From Crotophaga sulcirostris (lineage: Eukaryota; Chordata; Aves; Cuculiformes; Crotophagidae), in assembly GCA_013397455.1 (NCBI GenBank), contig VYZB01000239.1:304725-368724 (forward strand): a stretch of DNA of 64,000 nucleotides, given 5' to 3'. Made by a program: the position numbers and the translations under genes. How positions within the stretch are numbered: position 1 is the first letter of the stretch; every line of letters begins with the position of its first letter. Shown piece after piece: positions 1 through 12,257 of the stretch. The notes under the pieces were generated by a model. The model was given only the letters and a program-made list of their open reading frames with translations, had not been told where the DNA came from and made no database searches.

Positions 1-3000
1 AAATTTAAATGAGAAGAGGCCTCTCGAGGTCATCTGGTCCTGCCCCACCAGTGAAAGCAGCACCAATTTCAAAGGTACTTTAGGTCACTGAGGCTGTCGT
101 TTCATTAAAGTCAATAGCAGAAGTTAGAAGCTAACCAAGGTCTTTCTATGTGGACATAAGAGCTTTAAGGGCTTAGCTTCTTACGCTAAAAGGCAGACAC
201 TGAAAAGTAATAGAACAAAACAAAGGGCAATAATTGCATCAGAAAGAATAAAGAGGCAATCTTGCATAATCTGCCTTACCAATACATTTGTACGGAATTA
301 CAGGGTCTATCGGCAGGTCAGGGCCAATGATTTGATGACTGACCACCTTTCAGGGTCCCGGGCGAGGGGCACATTTCCACTACTCTCTATGTGCTCCTGA
401 GCACCCAGAGCACCTGCAGCATACGTAAGGGGTACCCTATGTTGACCAGCAGTGATGGAGGAGCACACGTTTCCTCTGTTATTGGCTTCCACCAATTTGC
501 AGCATTTGAACACTTTAGATTGTTTTTATTACCTCTTGGTTCTGAGGCAGGAAAGCGCCAATATCTGCATTGCACAGCACAGAGTTCAGTCCTGGAAGAG
601 CTAAGTTTTCAGCCCATGATTCACATAAGAAGCCTGCCATAAGATGAGGCTTGAAAATAGATTTTGAACCCAAGATTTTTACCGTCCTATACCTTCCTCC
701 AGAAGGAGAGAAGGACCACGAGGAATGCCTTGTGGAAGGCAGGTCATGTAAAAAGGCAGGACACGCATGAACAGGATAAAACTCAAGAGCTACAGAGGTT
801 TCTCACAAACTAGATTCTGGTAAACAGCCTGTTCCTCTTTTATATTAACTATTCTGATTTTACATTCTACTCTCTACCAAAGTGATTTTCCCTTGGTGTT
901 CCGACCCCTTGACCATACTTTTGAATGCCTACTAGCAGCAGGTTGCAATGCCACAAGCAGGGAATCAGTGGGCATGACTACTTCCAAACACTGGCACTGA
1001 GAAGTAGTCGACCGTCCTGAATACTAAGCTGTTAGATGAGAAGGCCACGAATGATGGCAGAAATCTAAAACACACTAAAAAGCAGAATAGCTCTATACTC
1101 TCATGAGAGACAAACCCACATCTTAACACTTTTCGGAATATGAACAGACTGCAGACTAAAGCCTGTCTCATCTGTCCAAGGCCACATTAAATAGCAGTAA
1201 GAGAAAAGGTTCATGTGGGCTCACAAGGAACAAATTAACTCCCCTCAAAAAAGCTCTGTACAGATCACATGAGCGCCCAGGCCCTGTGCTCACTCAATAC
1301 AATATGACTTTATAAGGTTTTTTCTTGCTTTTGGGTCACAAGTGCCTGAAGGTAGACGATAGGGCCTTGAGGATAAAGTCTGTATTAATTAGCTTCATGC
1401 GGCTTCAGTCCCATCCTATCCAGGTACTAAGAATACAAGTGGATTGGGAGGCCTGAAGGCAGGTATGTTCTGTCATTCTAAATATCATAAATCAAGCCCT
1501 CTGTTTCAATGTTTCCAACTTCTCTGAGTTTCTTCTAGAAACTAAATTTGGAAGATGAGAATCTATAGCAAGTAGATATACACTTTTTATACATGCATGC
1601 CTATATAGATATATATGCATACAAATAAATCTTAAAATTATTTCATACAACTTTTTAATGCATAAAACTTTTTTCTGTGTATCTCACTGTACAGAATTTT
1701 AATTCCCTGCATTTGGAAAAAATTGTTCATTCGTTGTCTAGAAGCTTGACTTTTTATATTTGCTGTCTAACAGATTACCTTAAATGTATGTTCTTGAACC
1801 ACCACCAGTAAAATGTTCACATATATTCTCTCTTGGATAAAAACATACATACAAAGCATACAAAATCAGTTACTATCATTGCAAGAGGCATACAGAATAG
1901 CTCTAAAGACTTCTAACTCACTCTGGAACTCAGTTTGCACCAGTAGCATATGTCAGAGACTACTAGAGTGGAATCTTGTCATCATTGAAATATTTTTATG
2001 GCAAGTTTTCCCTGCAGATTTTTTTTTCTTGTTTGTTTCCTCCTGTTGGCATTTTCATATTTTTAAGTGTTTTTCTTGCACTAAACATAAATGATCAGAC
2101 CCTTCCTCCCAAGAAAGACTGTCTCCACTAGTACTTGGTGTTCTATTTATTTTATCTTTCTCTGCTGCAAGTTTCAGTAGGCTGTTCTTTATTTCTTTCC
2201 TCTGGCTTTCTTCTGTTCTCTTTTATCAATCTCTTCTAGTGACCTGAAAAGAAAACCTAAAAATTGAGAGACACTGAAGTATATGCTGAATGCCCCCACT
2301 AGTCAAGCTGTAGGGGACACTCAGCACAGAAAAAAAAAATCAACTAGTCTTTGATAAAAATCTTTATATAAACGTTCAACAAAATCATCCTGCTGGTTCC
2401 AGGTCCACTGAAGACACCCAAGAAAGAATAATTCTGGGACATCAGACATACTATAAAGGAGAATAGCTCAGAATTCTTCCAAAAGACTCAGGAGAGACAG
2501 AGTTCTTTGGTCTTAGGGACATTTTTTTTCTATCTTCTCTCTTTTAATAATAAAAAAATAAAAGAGGAGTTGTTCAAAGTCACCATAGAGATCTGACGTT
2601 TCTGAATTTCTGCGTGCCATATTCAACTCACTGAACATCTCTGTCATCCCAGGAAGATTCATGATTCATTCTGGGTAGCCTATTGCAAACCCAGCAGTGA
2701 CTCTTCATTTCTAAAACTTTTCTAGAAAGTATAATTCAGTCTTATTTCTGGGTTGCATACACCTCTTTACCTATTCCCCTCACCCTCCTCACAAGCTCCC
2801 ACAGGTCATAGCTTGTCCAGATCTTGGAAGGATGGAAGGAAGGGAAAATGGATAGTAAACTCATTTTAGGTCAACCTAAAGGGCTTCAGTCTCTATCTTT
2901 CCCCTGTCTTTTCTTCATTTCCTTTTGTGTTTTCTCAAAGGGAATTACACAGTTGGCTTCTCAATCAAGGACAAGGCAATGTCAAACACATTAATTTGTC

Positions 3001-3927
3001 CATGAAACCGTCTTTAAGTGTTGACAAAAGAAAGCTTAAAAAATGAAGACAGACAAGCTAAACATTACTGATTCCAAAACCAAGCCTCTTTAAACAGTAC
3101 GTTTCAGTTTTCAGGACTGAACAATACTGATCAACTGATGTTTTGATACTATCCTCAACAGTATATAATTTTTAAGAAGCGGTAATTAAAGATACACCAA
3201 AATATCAATGAATAAGTATAGAACTTGGAAGATGTGAAAGTGCTACGAGCATTTCCTGATGCCTGGCATGTAATTTCTGCTCACAACTAACACAGCTTTC
3301 CAGAATTCCCAGCGACGTTTATAACAAAGATGATGTGATTTTCCACTAGTTATCATTTCAGGATATTCCGCTCTAGAAATTACAGTATACATCTATTTTA
3401 ATGGAATTATTTTATTTGGTAACATGCCTGCCTATCTGTTCTTGAGAGCTGAAACACAAACTCAGATCTGTATTTCAGCTGCATCATGTAATGAATTGTT
3501 TGTAACAGTGAAGTTCACAGCCAAAATTAACCAGAATATTCAACAATATTAATAATTTAACATTTCTCTGCTATTCATTATGCCTCCCAAATGCCACCAA
3601 GACTTTAATTTTCTGTAGCGTAATTATTATAAGCTATAAGCAAGTGCATTATGAGGTTTCTTCAAAACAATGATTGTGAAATTGAAATATGCATAACCAA
3701 ATAATAACAGAGCAAGTGCTCTGCATATTCAGGAGAAACTACATAATTAGGAAAGAATTCCTACTGATATCGACGGGAGTTTTGCCTGATGGAGATGGTA
3801 CTATAAAGGTATGTGCTTTAAATAACAGTAAATGACCCCCAGAGTACTATAACAACAGCAATCATTTGGTATACTCATAATCAACCAACCAAGAAGATAC
3901 ATTTTTGAAATAATGATGATTAAAACA

Positions 3928-3985
3928 TTTTTTTTAAAAAAAACCAGCAAACCAGAAAAAACAAAAACAAAACAAAACCAACCTC
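3928..3985. repeat. A-rich low-complexity tract
   Basis: A run of T followed by A, then repeated CAAAA/ACAAA units. It is low-complexity sequence of the kind left by poly-A or simple-repeat expansion. No retroposon body can be recognised upstream of it. Confidence 0.6.
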
Positions 3986-4654
3986 AATCAACCAAATAAA
4001 AAACCCTACCTGGTTGAAAGTTGAGAACCTATCCCTTCTGTTTTAAATTATTTCAGAAATGCAGCTACTCTCTCTGTTTCAGTTGCTTTCTTTTGGGATT
4101 CAGCCAAGAGCGCCCAATGTTAACACATCTAGACAAGACTGCCTATAGAAAAAAACTAATGCCTAATAAAAATCAAAGATAACTTGATAATAATGAAATA
4201 AGTTACTTTACCAACTGTGCAGAAATATGACTCTTCAGCAAAAGCACAGAAATGTCTGTTTGCCAGAAACTTATCTAAAAACACACAACTGGAATAATTT
4301 TGATATAGAAGTAACATTTTTCCCTTTCAATTGAATTGGACAGAGATGGAAGTATATTCCAGGCCATAATTTAAGTCTCCTGGGTGGCCTCGGGCAGATT
4401 AGCTAGGAGTTTCTACACAGTCTATTGCTGGCAGACATGAACTTTTTCCGCCCAAATTCCAAGCTGTGTTGAAGCTGAATAAATGCGGTTAGCACAGCAC
4501 TGTGCCCAACCCACCAAGTCCTGCTGTGAGTCAAGGCATACGAGCTTGTGATCAGACCTGCTAATTCAGATTTGGCACTGTGATAAACATGTTTGTGTAG
4601 CTCCGGTGGGCTGAGATTCCATCTGCCAACAATAGACTTTGTCGACATGCCCTC

Positions 4655-4770
4655 TGCTCCTCAGCTCCATCTCTAAACTGGAGATAATAATTAACGCCTG
4701 TATCTGAAAATGATATTGTGAAGGTAAGTTAATTTTACTCTCACAATGAATGTTAAGGTGCTCTAAAATT
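4655..4770 (+). mobile_element. MIR-like (CORE-SINE) remnant
   Basis: The order of blocks follows the 3' half of mammalian-style MIR elements: a CTCAG...CATCTCTAAACTGGAGATAATAAT block, a short gap, then TTGTGAAGGTAAGTTAAT and AAGGTGCTCTAAAATT. MIR consensus from memory has a CTCAGTTTCC block, ATCTGTAAAATGGGGATAATAAT, TTGTGAGGATTAAATGAGTTAAT and GCGCTTAGAA. A possible 5' block (TGGGTGGCCTCGGGCAGATT) lies at 4381-4400. It resembles the MIR TGTGACCTTGGGCAAGT block but is 250 bp too far away to belong to the same uninterrupted copy. The match was made by eye. Confidence 0.5.
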
Positions 4771-5632
4771 AGAATCATATCACTGTGTAGTTATTACTTA
4801 AGGGCATAAACCTTTTCCATATGTATGCTATGGAACTGCGCCAAAATAAGGTTGTATTCATACTTAATGTTCAATTTGGTGAACTCTTCATTTGTATACT
4901 ATAAATAGATACTCATGCCTTTGGTATTACCTTCAGGTTATGAGACTTATGAGTATTTGACAATTCAACATATCTAAACAAACCTGTCATTTTGTTCCCA
5001 GAAAGTGTCAACCTAAGTGAGTTATATGGAAAAAAGTCACCTAATAAGTTCACCTAAGAGTATGGACAACTTCACTTCAACACCTTGCTGATTCTCCAGT
5101 CAGTATTCACAGCAATTACAATTATAATGTACTCTTTTTTAAGAGACAGCGTTCTACATGTTAAATTATGGCTGAACACTTCAGAAAATTCATTTGAGAG
5201 GTTTCATATAACAATAATAAGCTTCTCTACTCCCTTCTTAAAAAGAAATCTAATTATTCATTCTGTCAATCTCAAGCAAAATGTTCATTTTTTTCACATT
5301 ATTATCAACTTATTACTGTAAATGTAGTGCACAGAGAAAGAGAGAGGATGAGGAATAAACCACAGAAACTCCACTAAATGTTGGATTTTTTCTTTTATAT
5401 TTTTTATTTTATTCATGTGCTGGGTTTATGCTTTTATTTTTCAGCACAGGAACTTCTCCAACCACATTTGAGAAAATAAACCTCAAGAATCCCCCACATC
5501 AAGACAGCATAATTTTATGAGTGGTCACATAAATTATCTTCCAAAATACTTTTTGAAGAAATATTTTGTGGTATTGAGAAACACACTGTGCTGTAACTTG
5601 AAAGGTCAAGATTTCATAGTTTAAAACACTGT

Positions 5633-5694
5633 CCATGGCAGGGGCATTGGAGTTGGATGATCTTCCAACCCAAACCACTCTATGATTCTATGAA
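5633..5694 (+). mobile_element. CR1 LINE, 3'-terminal fragment
   Basis: About 60 bp carry the end of a CR1 element in sense orientation: CCATGGCAGGGGCATTGGA, then GATGATCTTCCAACCCAAACCA and the terminal CTATGATTCTATGAA. CR1 is a non-LTR retrotransposon. Reverse transcription begins at the 3' end and usually stops early, so tail-only copies are common. No coding sequence remains. Confidence 0.9.
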
Positions 5695-6124
5695 TATGGT
5701 ACAACAGACTGAAACAAAAAAGACCAAAAGTTCCAAGTTTCCGAGCAAAATCATATGCTGCATCAAACAGATAAATTTAGATGACAGCAGGAAAGACCAC
5801 ACATCTGGACAACATCAGGGTTAAAAACTCTTTTAAAATACACTGTAAGGTATCCTTTCTCTCCTCTGCTCTTGGTATGTGATAATCCACTCATTTACCC
5901 GAGCTTGCAAGAGCAACACTGGTTTACGTACACACAAACTCGCAAGGCTGTACCTTATGTTACACAGATGTTAATAAGTGCCTTAGAACTGGAAGTAAAA
6001 TCACATATTATCAAATATATCAACTATAGAGAGTTGAGAGTGGAGTTGTTGAGCTGTACTTTTTTCCCCTGTAGATTTCTTTGTGCCCTGAGTTTCCAGT
6101 ACTAAAGTTACCTAAATCCAGCAA

Positions 6125-6358
6125 CAGAAACTCCCTGCACAGCCTGTGCCAATGCTTCACCACTCTTTCAGTAAATAATTTTTTTCTAATATCCAATGTA
6201 AACCTCCCCTGGCATAACTTGAGGACATTTCCTCTCAGTTTTTTATGCTCCTCATAAAACTTACTTTCTAGTCTCTTTACCACCTTTGTTGCCCTTCTCT
6301 GGACTCGCTCCAGCAGCTCAATGTCTTTCCTGTACTGAGGGGCACAAGGTGAGGCCAT
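6125..6358 (-). mobile_element. CR1 LINE, end of ORF2 plus part of 3' UTR, tail missing
   Basis: On the minus strand a frame encodes the remnant KDIELLERVQRRATK followed by a degraded segment ending near GRFTLDIRKKLFTERVVKHWHRL. This is the characteristic C-terminal end of the CR1 ORF2 protein (endonuclease/reverse transcriptase polyprotein), downstream of the catalytic domains. Usual CR1 copies read 'CP.QYKKDIELLERVQRRATK'. The copy lacks the catalytic region and its own 3' tail. It directly adjoins a second minus-strand CR1 piece at 6371-6545, which begins at about the consensus position where this one stops. The open frame of about 112 codons over 6020-6358 is element-derived and not a host gene. 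Confidence 0.88.
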
Positions 6359-6370
6359 TCAAGTAGGGAG

Positions 6371-6545
6371 GAGATTGAATCATCTGGTTGGAAAAGACCT
6401 TTGAGATCATCAAGTCCAGTCGTACCTGTCTAATTACTAAATCATGTCCCTGAGGAACTCATCTACCCGTCCTTTAAACACCTCCAGGGATGGGGACTCA
6501 ACCTCCTCCCTGGGCAGCCTCTGCTAGTGTCTGACCACCCTTGTT
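6371..6545 (-). mobile_element. CR1 LINE, 3' UTR and tail
   Basis: Read on the minus strand, the piece runs from GGGTGGTCAGACACTAGCAG through the GGCTGCCCAGGGAGG, CCATCCCTGGAGGTGTTTAA and TTAGACAGG blocks to GGACTTGATGATCTCAAAGG, TCTTTTCCAACC and a decayed AGATGATTCAATC end. The 'TCTTTTCCAACC' variant marks a different CR1 subfamily from the copies at 8.4 and 11.8 kb, which carry 'TCCCTTCCAACC'. It is truncated at its 5' end like almost all CR1 copies. Confidence 0.88.
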
Positions 6546-8380
6546 ATTTATACCCTTATATGTACAGGGTGAATAACTACGTAAGATACTGGAAGGACAT
6601 GTCAAAACTCAGGAGCAATCCCAAGGGGAACCACGTTGTACCACAGTTGAATTTACCAACCAGCTACCTCTAGGAACAGATGTGCCTGCTTTCCCGTGGC
6701 AGGTCAGGGGCCGTATCAGACCCTGGGCTTGCTAAACTCAGCTCTGAGTGGAACAGAGTAACTTGTGAATTAGAAAGACAAGTTTAGCTGTCTTGAGAAA
6801 AAGAAAAAGAAAGGAACCTTAAGAACGAAGCCAGCAAGCTTTGAAGAGCCAGCAGGCTCCCATGTTAGCCATATGCCTTCATATGTCTGTTCTGTGGGAG
6901 TGTTACAGCTCCTGCTGTTCCATTCTTCACTCTTAAAAGAAAATGTTACAAGGCCACAAGGACTCACAAACATTTGTTGACATTTCTTCTGGGTCAGCCT
7001 TAGGAGGCCTGCAAGAATTTAAACATATGGCAGTATTTAGTTGCATGAAGAAATGGGTTGTTTCAGAGAAAAGCACTACTTAGTTGTAAAATGGCTTAAT
7101 CCACCATAAAGGTTTTAATTTTTTTGGCCCAAATCCATACTTTTCTCATTATATTTTTCACATAGTTTTAAAGCAACACCAGCTTATCAGATATTTCGTA
7201 GTATTTTCTGCTGTCCTCCACACAAATAATATCTTAATCTGGGGTTCCAGGTCAAGCAGATTTAGGTTTGAAAGGGGAAAAAAAGAAGAGACCAACTGAC
7301 TACTGAAAGGTTATTTCCCAAACTTGTCAAGGGACACAGAACTTGCCATTTTGAACCACCAGATTATTTGAATTGGGCTCTCAACATGTTTCAGTTGCAC
7401 TACACATGCATTTGCAAAACAGAAAAATGGAATTTCCAAGGCTTTATCTTGTTATTCAGATGATATTGTTCTAAGTCAGTTGCTGGTAAATGCACAATAG
7501 CTCGATTGCTGGCATTCCATATACCTTGCTGTTAACAAAAATACATTTTGCACAGAGATCTGAGCTGAGGTTTGTCTCCAAGCCATGAATAAAGGGCAGC
7601 ACAATGTTAACTCACTCAAAACCACACTTAGAACACACCTGATACAGCTATACTTACCAACCTGCAGCAACCTACCTCACAATGCAAAAGCCCTGCACAA
7701 ACTGTTTTTCCCATCAATACTTATTTCCTTCAATACTTCAGCGCACTAATAAATAAGTTCCTGCTGCCCTTGTCACTTCCCTGATATTAAATAGGCCAAA
7801 ATCTTGTGTATTAATTGTACAGCACAGTATTTAAAATGAGCAGTTTAAGTAGGCTTGCATGGAAAACAAGGATGCAAGAGTCATTCTCAGTTAAAAAATA
7901 TTTTTATATCTTCCAAACTCTACAGCAGACGTTCTTTAAAAAGTAGACCTGATCCAGAAATTTCCTTTAAATGTTCTGTTGACTAATATCCAATCTAACA
8001 TATTAACTAATATGAACCAGAAGTTGTCAAACAAGCTACTAGTCCTTGCAAGCAGCCACGGGCGTTAGGAGAATTCATGTGTGTCCTTGCACCCATCGTT
8101 CATACCATGTCCAGCACCAGGCAGAGACAGGAGAGATGGGGAGGTGCCTGGAGGGCACCACAGCACTTGAGAAGTGACAAAGTGCTCACCCCAGCAGGTG
8201 CCTCATTAAAAGATCACAAAGATTGAGAAGGCCGTGAATTTTGGCAGGATTTCTGTGCAAGCAAGCCTGCTGCAGAATTTTGGAACAATGCTCCTGTTTA
8301 ACAGACCACGCAGGTTTTGAACAAGATTTTAAAGCCTAAAAAGGAACTCAAAATTATTTTGGTGAAAACAATTTTAAGAA
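6546..8380. other. Non-coding DNA, no gene recognised
   Basis: AT-rich sequence between CR1 insertions. No exon with a recognisable protein match and no RNA gene was seen. Confidence 0.65.
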
Positions 8381-8769
8381 ATTCATAGAATCATAAAGTG
8401 GTTTGGGTTGGAAGGGAACTTAAATCCATCCAGTTCCAACTCCCCTGCCATGGGCAGGGACACCTCCCATTGGATCAGAGTGCTCAAAGCCTCATTCAAC
8501 TTGGCCTTGAACATCTCCAGGGATGGGGCAGCCACCACTTCTCTGGGCAACCTGTGCCAGGGCCTCCCTACCCTCACAGAAAAACATTTCTTCCTAATAC
8601 CTTCCCTAAATCTCCCCTCTTTCAGCTTAAAACTGTTCCTACTCAGCCTGTCCCTGCACTCCCAGATAAAAAGTCCCTTCTCAGCTTTCCTGCAGCCCCT
8701 TTCAGTTACTGGAAGGCTGCTCTAAGGTCTCCCTGGAGCCTTTTCTTCTCCAGGCTGAACAACCCACTT
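8381..8769 (-). mobile_element. CR1 LINE, about 390 bp 3' portion
   Basis: The plus strand begins with the reverse complement of the CR1 tail (ATTCATAGAATCATAAAGTGG) and GGTTGGAAGGGAACTTAAA. It continues through CCATGGGCAGGGACACCTCCC, TTGAACATCTCCAGGGATGGGG, TCTCTGGGCAACCTGTGCCAG and CTCTTTCAGCTTAAAAC, and ends in TCTCCAGGCTGAACAAC. The element therefore lies on the minus strand with an intact 3' end at 8381 and a 5' truncation near 8769. It is close kin of the copy at 11751-12257. The long plus-strand frame across it (8398-8862) is antisense to CR1 and has no coding meaning. Confidence 0.97.
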
Positions 8770-11030
8770 AATTTATGCATGACTGAGATGGATAAAATAA
8801 TAATAGAAATTATAAGGGACAAGCAAGATTATCTAATTTTGACAAGTATATTTCACAAATAAAACATCCGGATGAGGAAGTTTAAACGATATAGATAGTA
8901 TGGTTTTTGCTTGCATTTCCTTGGGAATTTATTAGCTGGCGGTAGGCAGGGTCAGGTGCATTATCTGTGTTGTCGAATGAAAGTCGCTTGTATGTGTTAT
9001 TTTAACCTAATTATAGGCTGGAAAAACATCAAACATTCTGAAATTTAGAACAAGTCAGAGGACAAAATTTGTCATTAAAAATTTTATGGACATATAAACA
9101 ATGTGAATAAAATTTCAAGGTCAAGTTACTTTTATCTAACTTTCATGCTCTCAACAAAACTATCACCCAAGTATTTTTAGAGAGAGAACTATCCAGAACA
9201 TTGTGGACTTAAGAAACAGAGCATGTTACAGCTCATAAAGTTTTGCAAAAAGAAGTTTTTATAATTTTGCTAAAATTAATTTGACATTTCCGTGAAGTTA
9301 TCCACCTACATTCAACCTTTATCCAAAATTACCTTTTATTCTAAACTGTTCAGTAATAAACTGCATGAGGCATTTTGCTATTAAGGGAAGGTAAAACTGA
9401 GATTGAGTTATCAACAACGATCATAAGCAGGCAAACAAAGATCAGTATGAGTAGGAATCAGTACCTTCAGAGGAAACAGTAAATCAAAAGAAATGCTGAT
9501 TGTTAGGCACCACATAACAAATCTTGAGGACTCAGAGGATGGGAAAGATTTGTGCTTAAAAGCTGAATTTGGCCATGATGGAAGGTCTTGACTGTACGGA
9601 AGATGAGGTGAATGGTATGAAGAACGGTCCTTGATGGAAATCAGCTGCAAAGATTTTAGGCAAATGCATATTTGATGCAGTAAATAAAAATCAGCAGTTC
9701 AAAACAAATAGCCTAACACAGTAGCACTCAACCTTGCAGCTGAATTCAGAGCTTAAGAATATGTAAGCCAGACAGATCAAAAGATTTATCAGCAGCACAG
9801 GAAAAATAACAAAAAAAATGAATAAAAGGGATGGTTATGACTCACTCAAATGTCAGTAAGAAAATGGCATGAGAGAGCTGAAGCCATCAACTTGCAACAA
9901 TAACTAAAAGGTTAAAAATAAGTTTCTTGCATTCAAAGAGTGGCAGGAAGACTTAACCACAAACTTTTCGTTGCCTTCAATGGCAAGGCTGTAAAGCAAT
10001 TAAAGCTGGGTGTTGTAAAGAAATTTTTATAATGGAATTTCTATAAAAGCATTTGGCACTAAATTCACATTCTTACTAACATTATGATAGAAAGCAAGAC
10101 ATAAAATTCCATATTTATCTTTGAGTAAGGCAAACAATGGAAATATTTTATGTACTCCAGCCTACAAAAAAAAGGCACGCTAGATCCTTTAGTCTACGAA
10201 TCAATCATACTCTTCAAGAAAAGAAAAAAAAAAAAAAAGATTAATTCAGTACTGGATCCAGACAGAGTATGGACAATTTCAGAGCAGTGGGCAGGGTCGT
10301 GCCCGGGTAGACAGGCTGCTGCAGGGAGCGAGGGAAGTTGTTCTGACCTGGCACAGCACGGTACGGCACAAGCAGCGCTATTTATCCTGGGTTTCACTGT
10401 TACAAGTCTTTGTCTTACAAAAATGAGCAGTTGTGCTTTGGACTCTTGGATACAACTCCAGCTACCAGTTGTATTGACGGGAACCTAATTCTAATTATCT
10501 GAAAGCAGAGAAGAGTTTGATTCTACTATATTTAGCTACTTACCCATATCTAATTCATTCCTTTTTTACATGATAAGAAATCAAAGATTCTCTGATACAT
10601 CCATGAGCAATTATAAAGGCTATGCAAATACTGCCAATGTATCTATAAATATTCATTTCATATTAAACCTTTTTGATCAGATTCACACACTTTCCGATTC
10701 TGTTTCTGCAAATATTTCCCTGAATTCAGATTATCAAGCATGTTTGCTGAAATGGTGTATTTTAAGTAACTACTCACAGTTGACTTTCAAATTGTAACTG
10801 CTAATACTCATGTCAGAAACCTGACTCAAAGAACTACACTTATCCATTTAGGAAACTGAAGGTTATCACATTACTTGTACAGCCCATCAACACAGCTCAA
10901 AATGCATCAAACTGCTCACAAAAATTACCAGAATAAAATACAATTAGACTAAAGTTATACTAACAATGCATGTTAGTGACCTTGTGCAAGCGGTCTACTG
11001 AGATGAGAAAAGTTAATGACACACACAAGA

Positions 11031-11070
11031 TTATATCTTATATATTTTTATATATATATATTTTATATAT
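11031..11070. repeat. TA-rich microsatellite
   Basis: Interrupted TA and TTTTA units immediately before the perfect inverted repeat at 11072. Confidence 0.7.
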
Positions 11071-11071
11071 C

Positions 11072-11098
11072 TTTCAGCAAGATAATATCTTGCTGAAA
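11072..11098. repeat. Perfect 13-bp inverted repeat, 1-nt spacer
   Basis: TTTCAGCAAGATA, one A, then its exact reverse complement TATCTTGCTGAAA. A second inverted repeat (ATTAACT / AGTTAAT, 7-nt spacer) overlaps its last base and ends at 11118. It may be a cruciform-prone site in TA-rich DNA. The stem is too short for a miRNA precursor. Confidence 0.9.
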
Positions 11099-11750
11099 TT
11101 AACTAATTTTCAGTTAATATATTATTATGCAACTATTGTATGAACATGGAAAAGAAAGATGAACTTCATTTGATAAATTCTTTTCTTTACAAATTAACTA
11201 CTTTCTTATAAAAAAAACTTTAAAATCTCAACTGTTTTTCCACAAAATGTTTCTATATTACATGAATTCAAGACGCCTTATTAAAAGATGCAATTATAGA
11301 ATAAATAAGATTGTACCTCCAGCTGAAATCAATGCACATCAGTTAAATAAATGCTCTTGGCAGCAAATACTTTGTGCCTTAATGTATAAGTCATTCTTTT
11401 GATTAAACCAACATTTATTACTGATTTTTTTCACTTTTAAACAGCTGTTTCTGAAAGTCACTACATGTGTAGTGTCTTCTGCAGAAACATGTAGAACAAA
11501 AGAACTAGACCATCAAGATCATAATTACAACGCATCAACACATTTGCAACCCCTACACTTCTTTGTTATTTCTTGGTCAATATTGGTATCTCTTTGCCTG
11601 CTCAGCATGACACAGTGCTTCAGCTACATGTAGAGACGCTCATCAGCCAAGCTGCCTCTGAGTTAGTGTTTGCTCTTATTGCTTGTCTTCTTAATATAAT
11701 CCATTCAGCTGAACATGCTTCCATAATCCATCATCGTTAACGCAGGATGA

Positions 11751-12257
11751 ATTCATAGAATCATAGAATTGTTTTGGTTGGAAGGGACCTTAAAGCCCAT
11801 TCAGTCCCACCCCCCTGCCATGGGCAGGGACACCTCCCACTGGATAAGGTTGCTCAAAGCCCCAATCAACCTGGCCTTGAACACCTGCAGGGAGGGGGCA
11901 ACCACCACTTCTCTGCACAACCTGTGCCAGGGCCTCACCACCCTCACAGAAAAACATTTCTTCCTAATACCTTCCCTAAATCTCCCCTCTTTCAGCTTAA
12001 AACCTTTCCCCCCATCCTATCCCTGCAATCCCTGATGAAGAGCCCCTCCCCAGCTTTCCTGGAGCCCCTTTCAGTACTGGGAGGCTACTCTAAGGTCTCC
12101 CTGGAGCCTTCTCTTCTCCAGGCTGAACAACTCTCTCAGTATCTCCTCGAAGGGAGGTGTTCCAAACCTCGGATCATCTTTGCGGTCTCTTGCAGACTCA
12201 CTCCAACAGATCCATGTCCTTCCTGTGCTGAGTTCTCCAAAATTGAACACAGCACAG
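11751..12257 (-). mobile_element. CR1 LINE, about 510 bp, longest copy in the window
   Basis: The plus strand opens with the tail complement (ATTCATAGAATCATAGAATTG) and the same block order as the 8.4 kb copy. It then extends further upstream in the element, past CTCCAGGCTGAACAAC into the end of ORF2. On the minus strand the coding remnant ELFSLEKRRLQGDLRVASQY is readable, matching the usual CR1 ORF2 C-terminus (typically FSLEKRRL.GDL). The frame is broken upstream. It ends near AATTGAACACAGCACAG. It is 5' truncated and cannot encode a functional protein. Confidence 0.97.

Larger units (their letters stand above)
1..5632. other. AT-rich non-coding DNA, no gene recognised
   Basis: No open frame here resembles a known protein, and the short frames are unrelated to each other on the two strands. 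The stretch holds AT-rich simple sequence around 1585-1630, an A-rich tract with CAAAA-type units around 3928-3985 and a MIR-like fragment near 4.7 kb. The rest looks like unique intronic or intergenic sequence. Unrecognised small exons cannot be excluded without alignment to other birds. Confidence 0.7.
8770..11750. other. Non-coding DNA between two CR1 copies
   Basis: AT-rich apart from a GC-richer patch at about 10280-10390. A 15-base A run lies at 10224-10238. The inverted repeats at 11072-11118 are listed separately. No exon or RNA gene was recognised. Confidence 0.65.

Noticed and set aside
8398..8862. 154-codon plus-strand open frame
   Set aside because: It is antisense to the CR1 copy at 8381-8769.
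10850..10890. Possible reverse-strand MIR fragment around AGGAAACTGAAGGTTATCAC
   Set aside because: Too short, and the later MIR blocks are absent.
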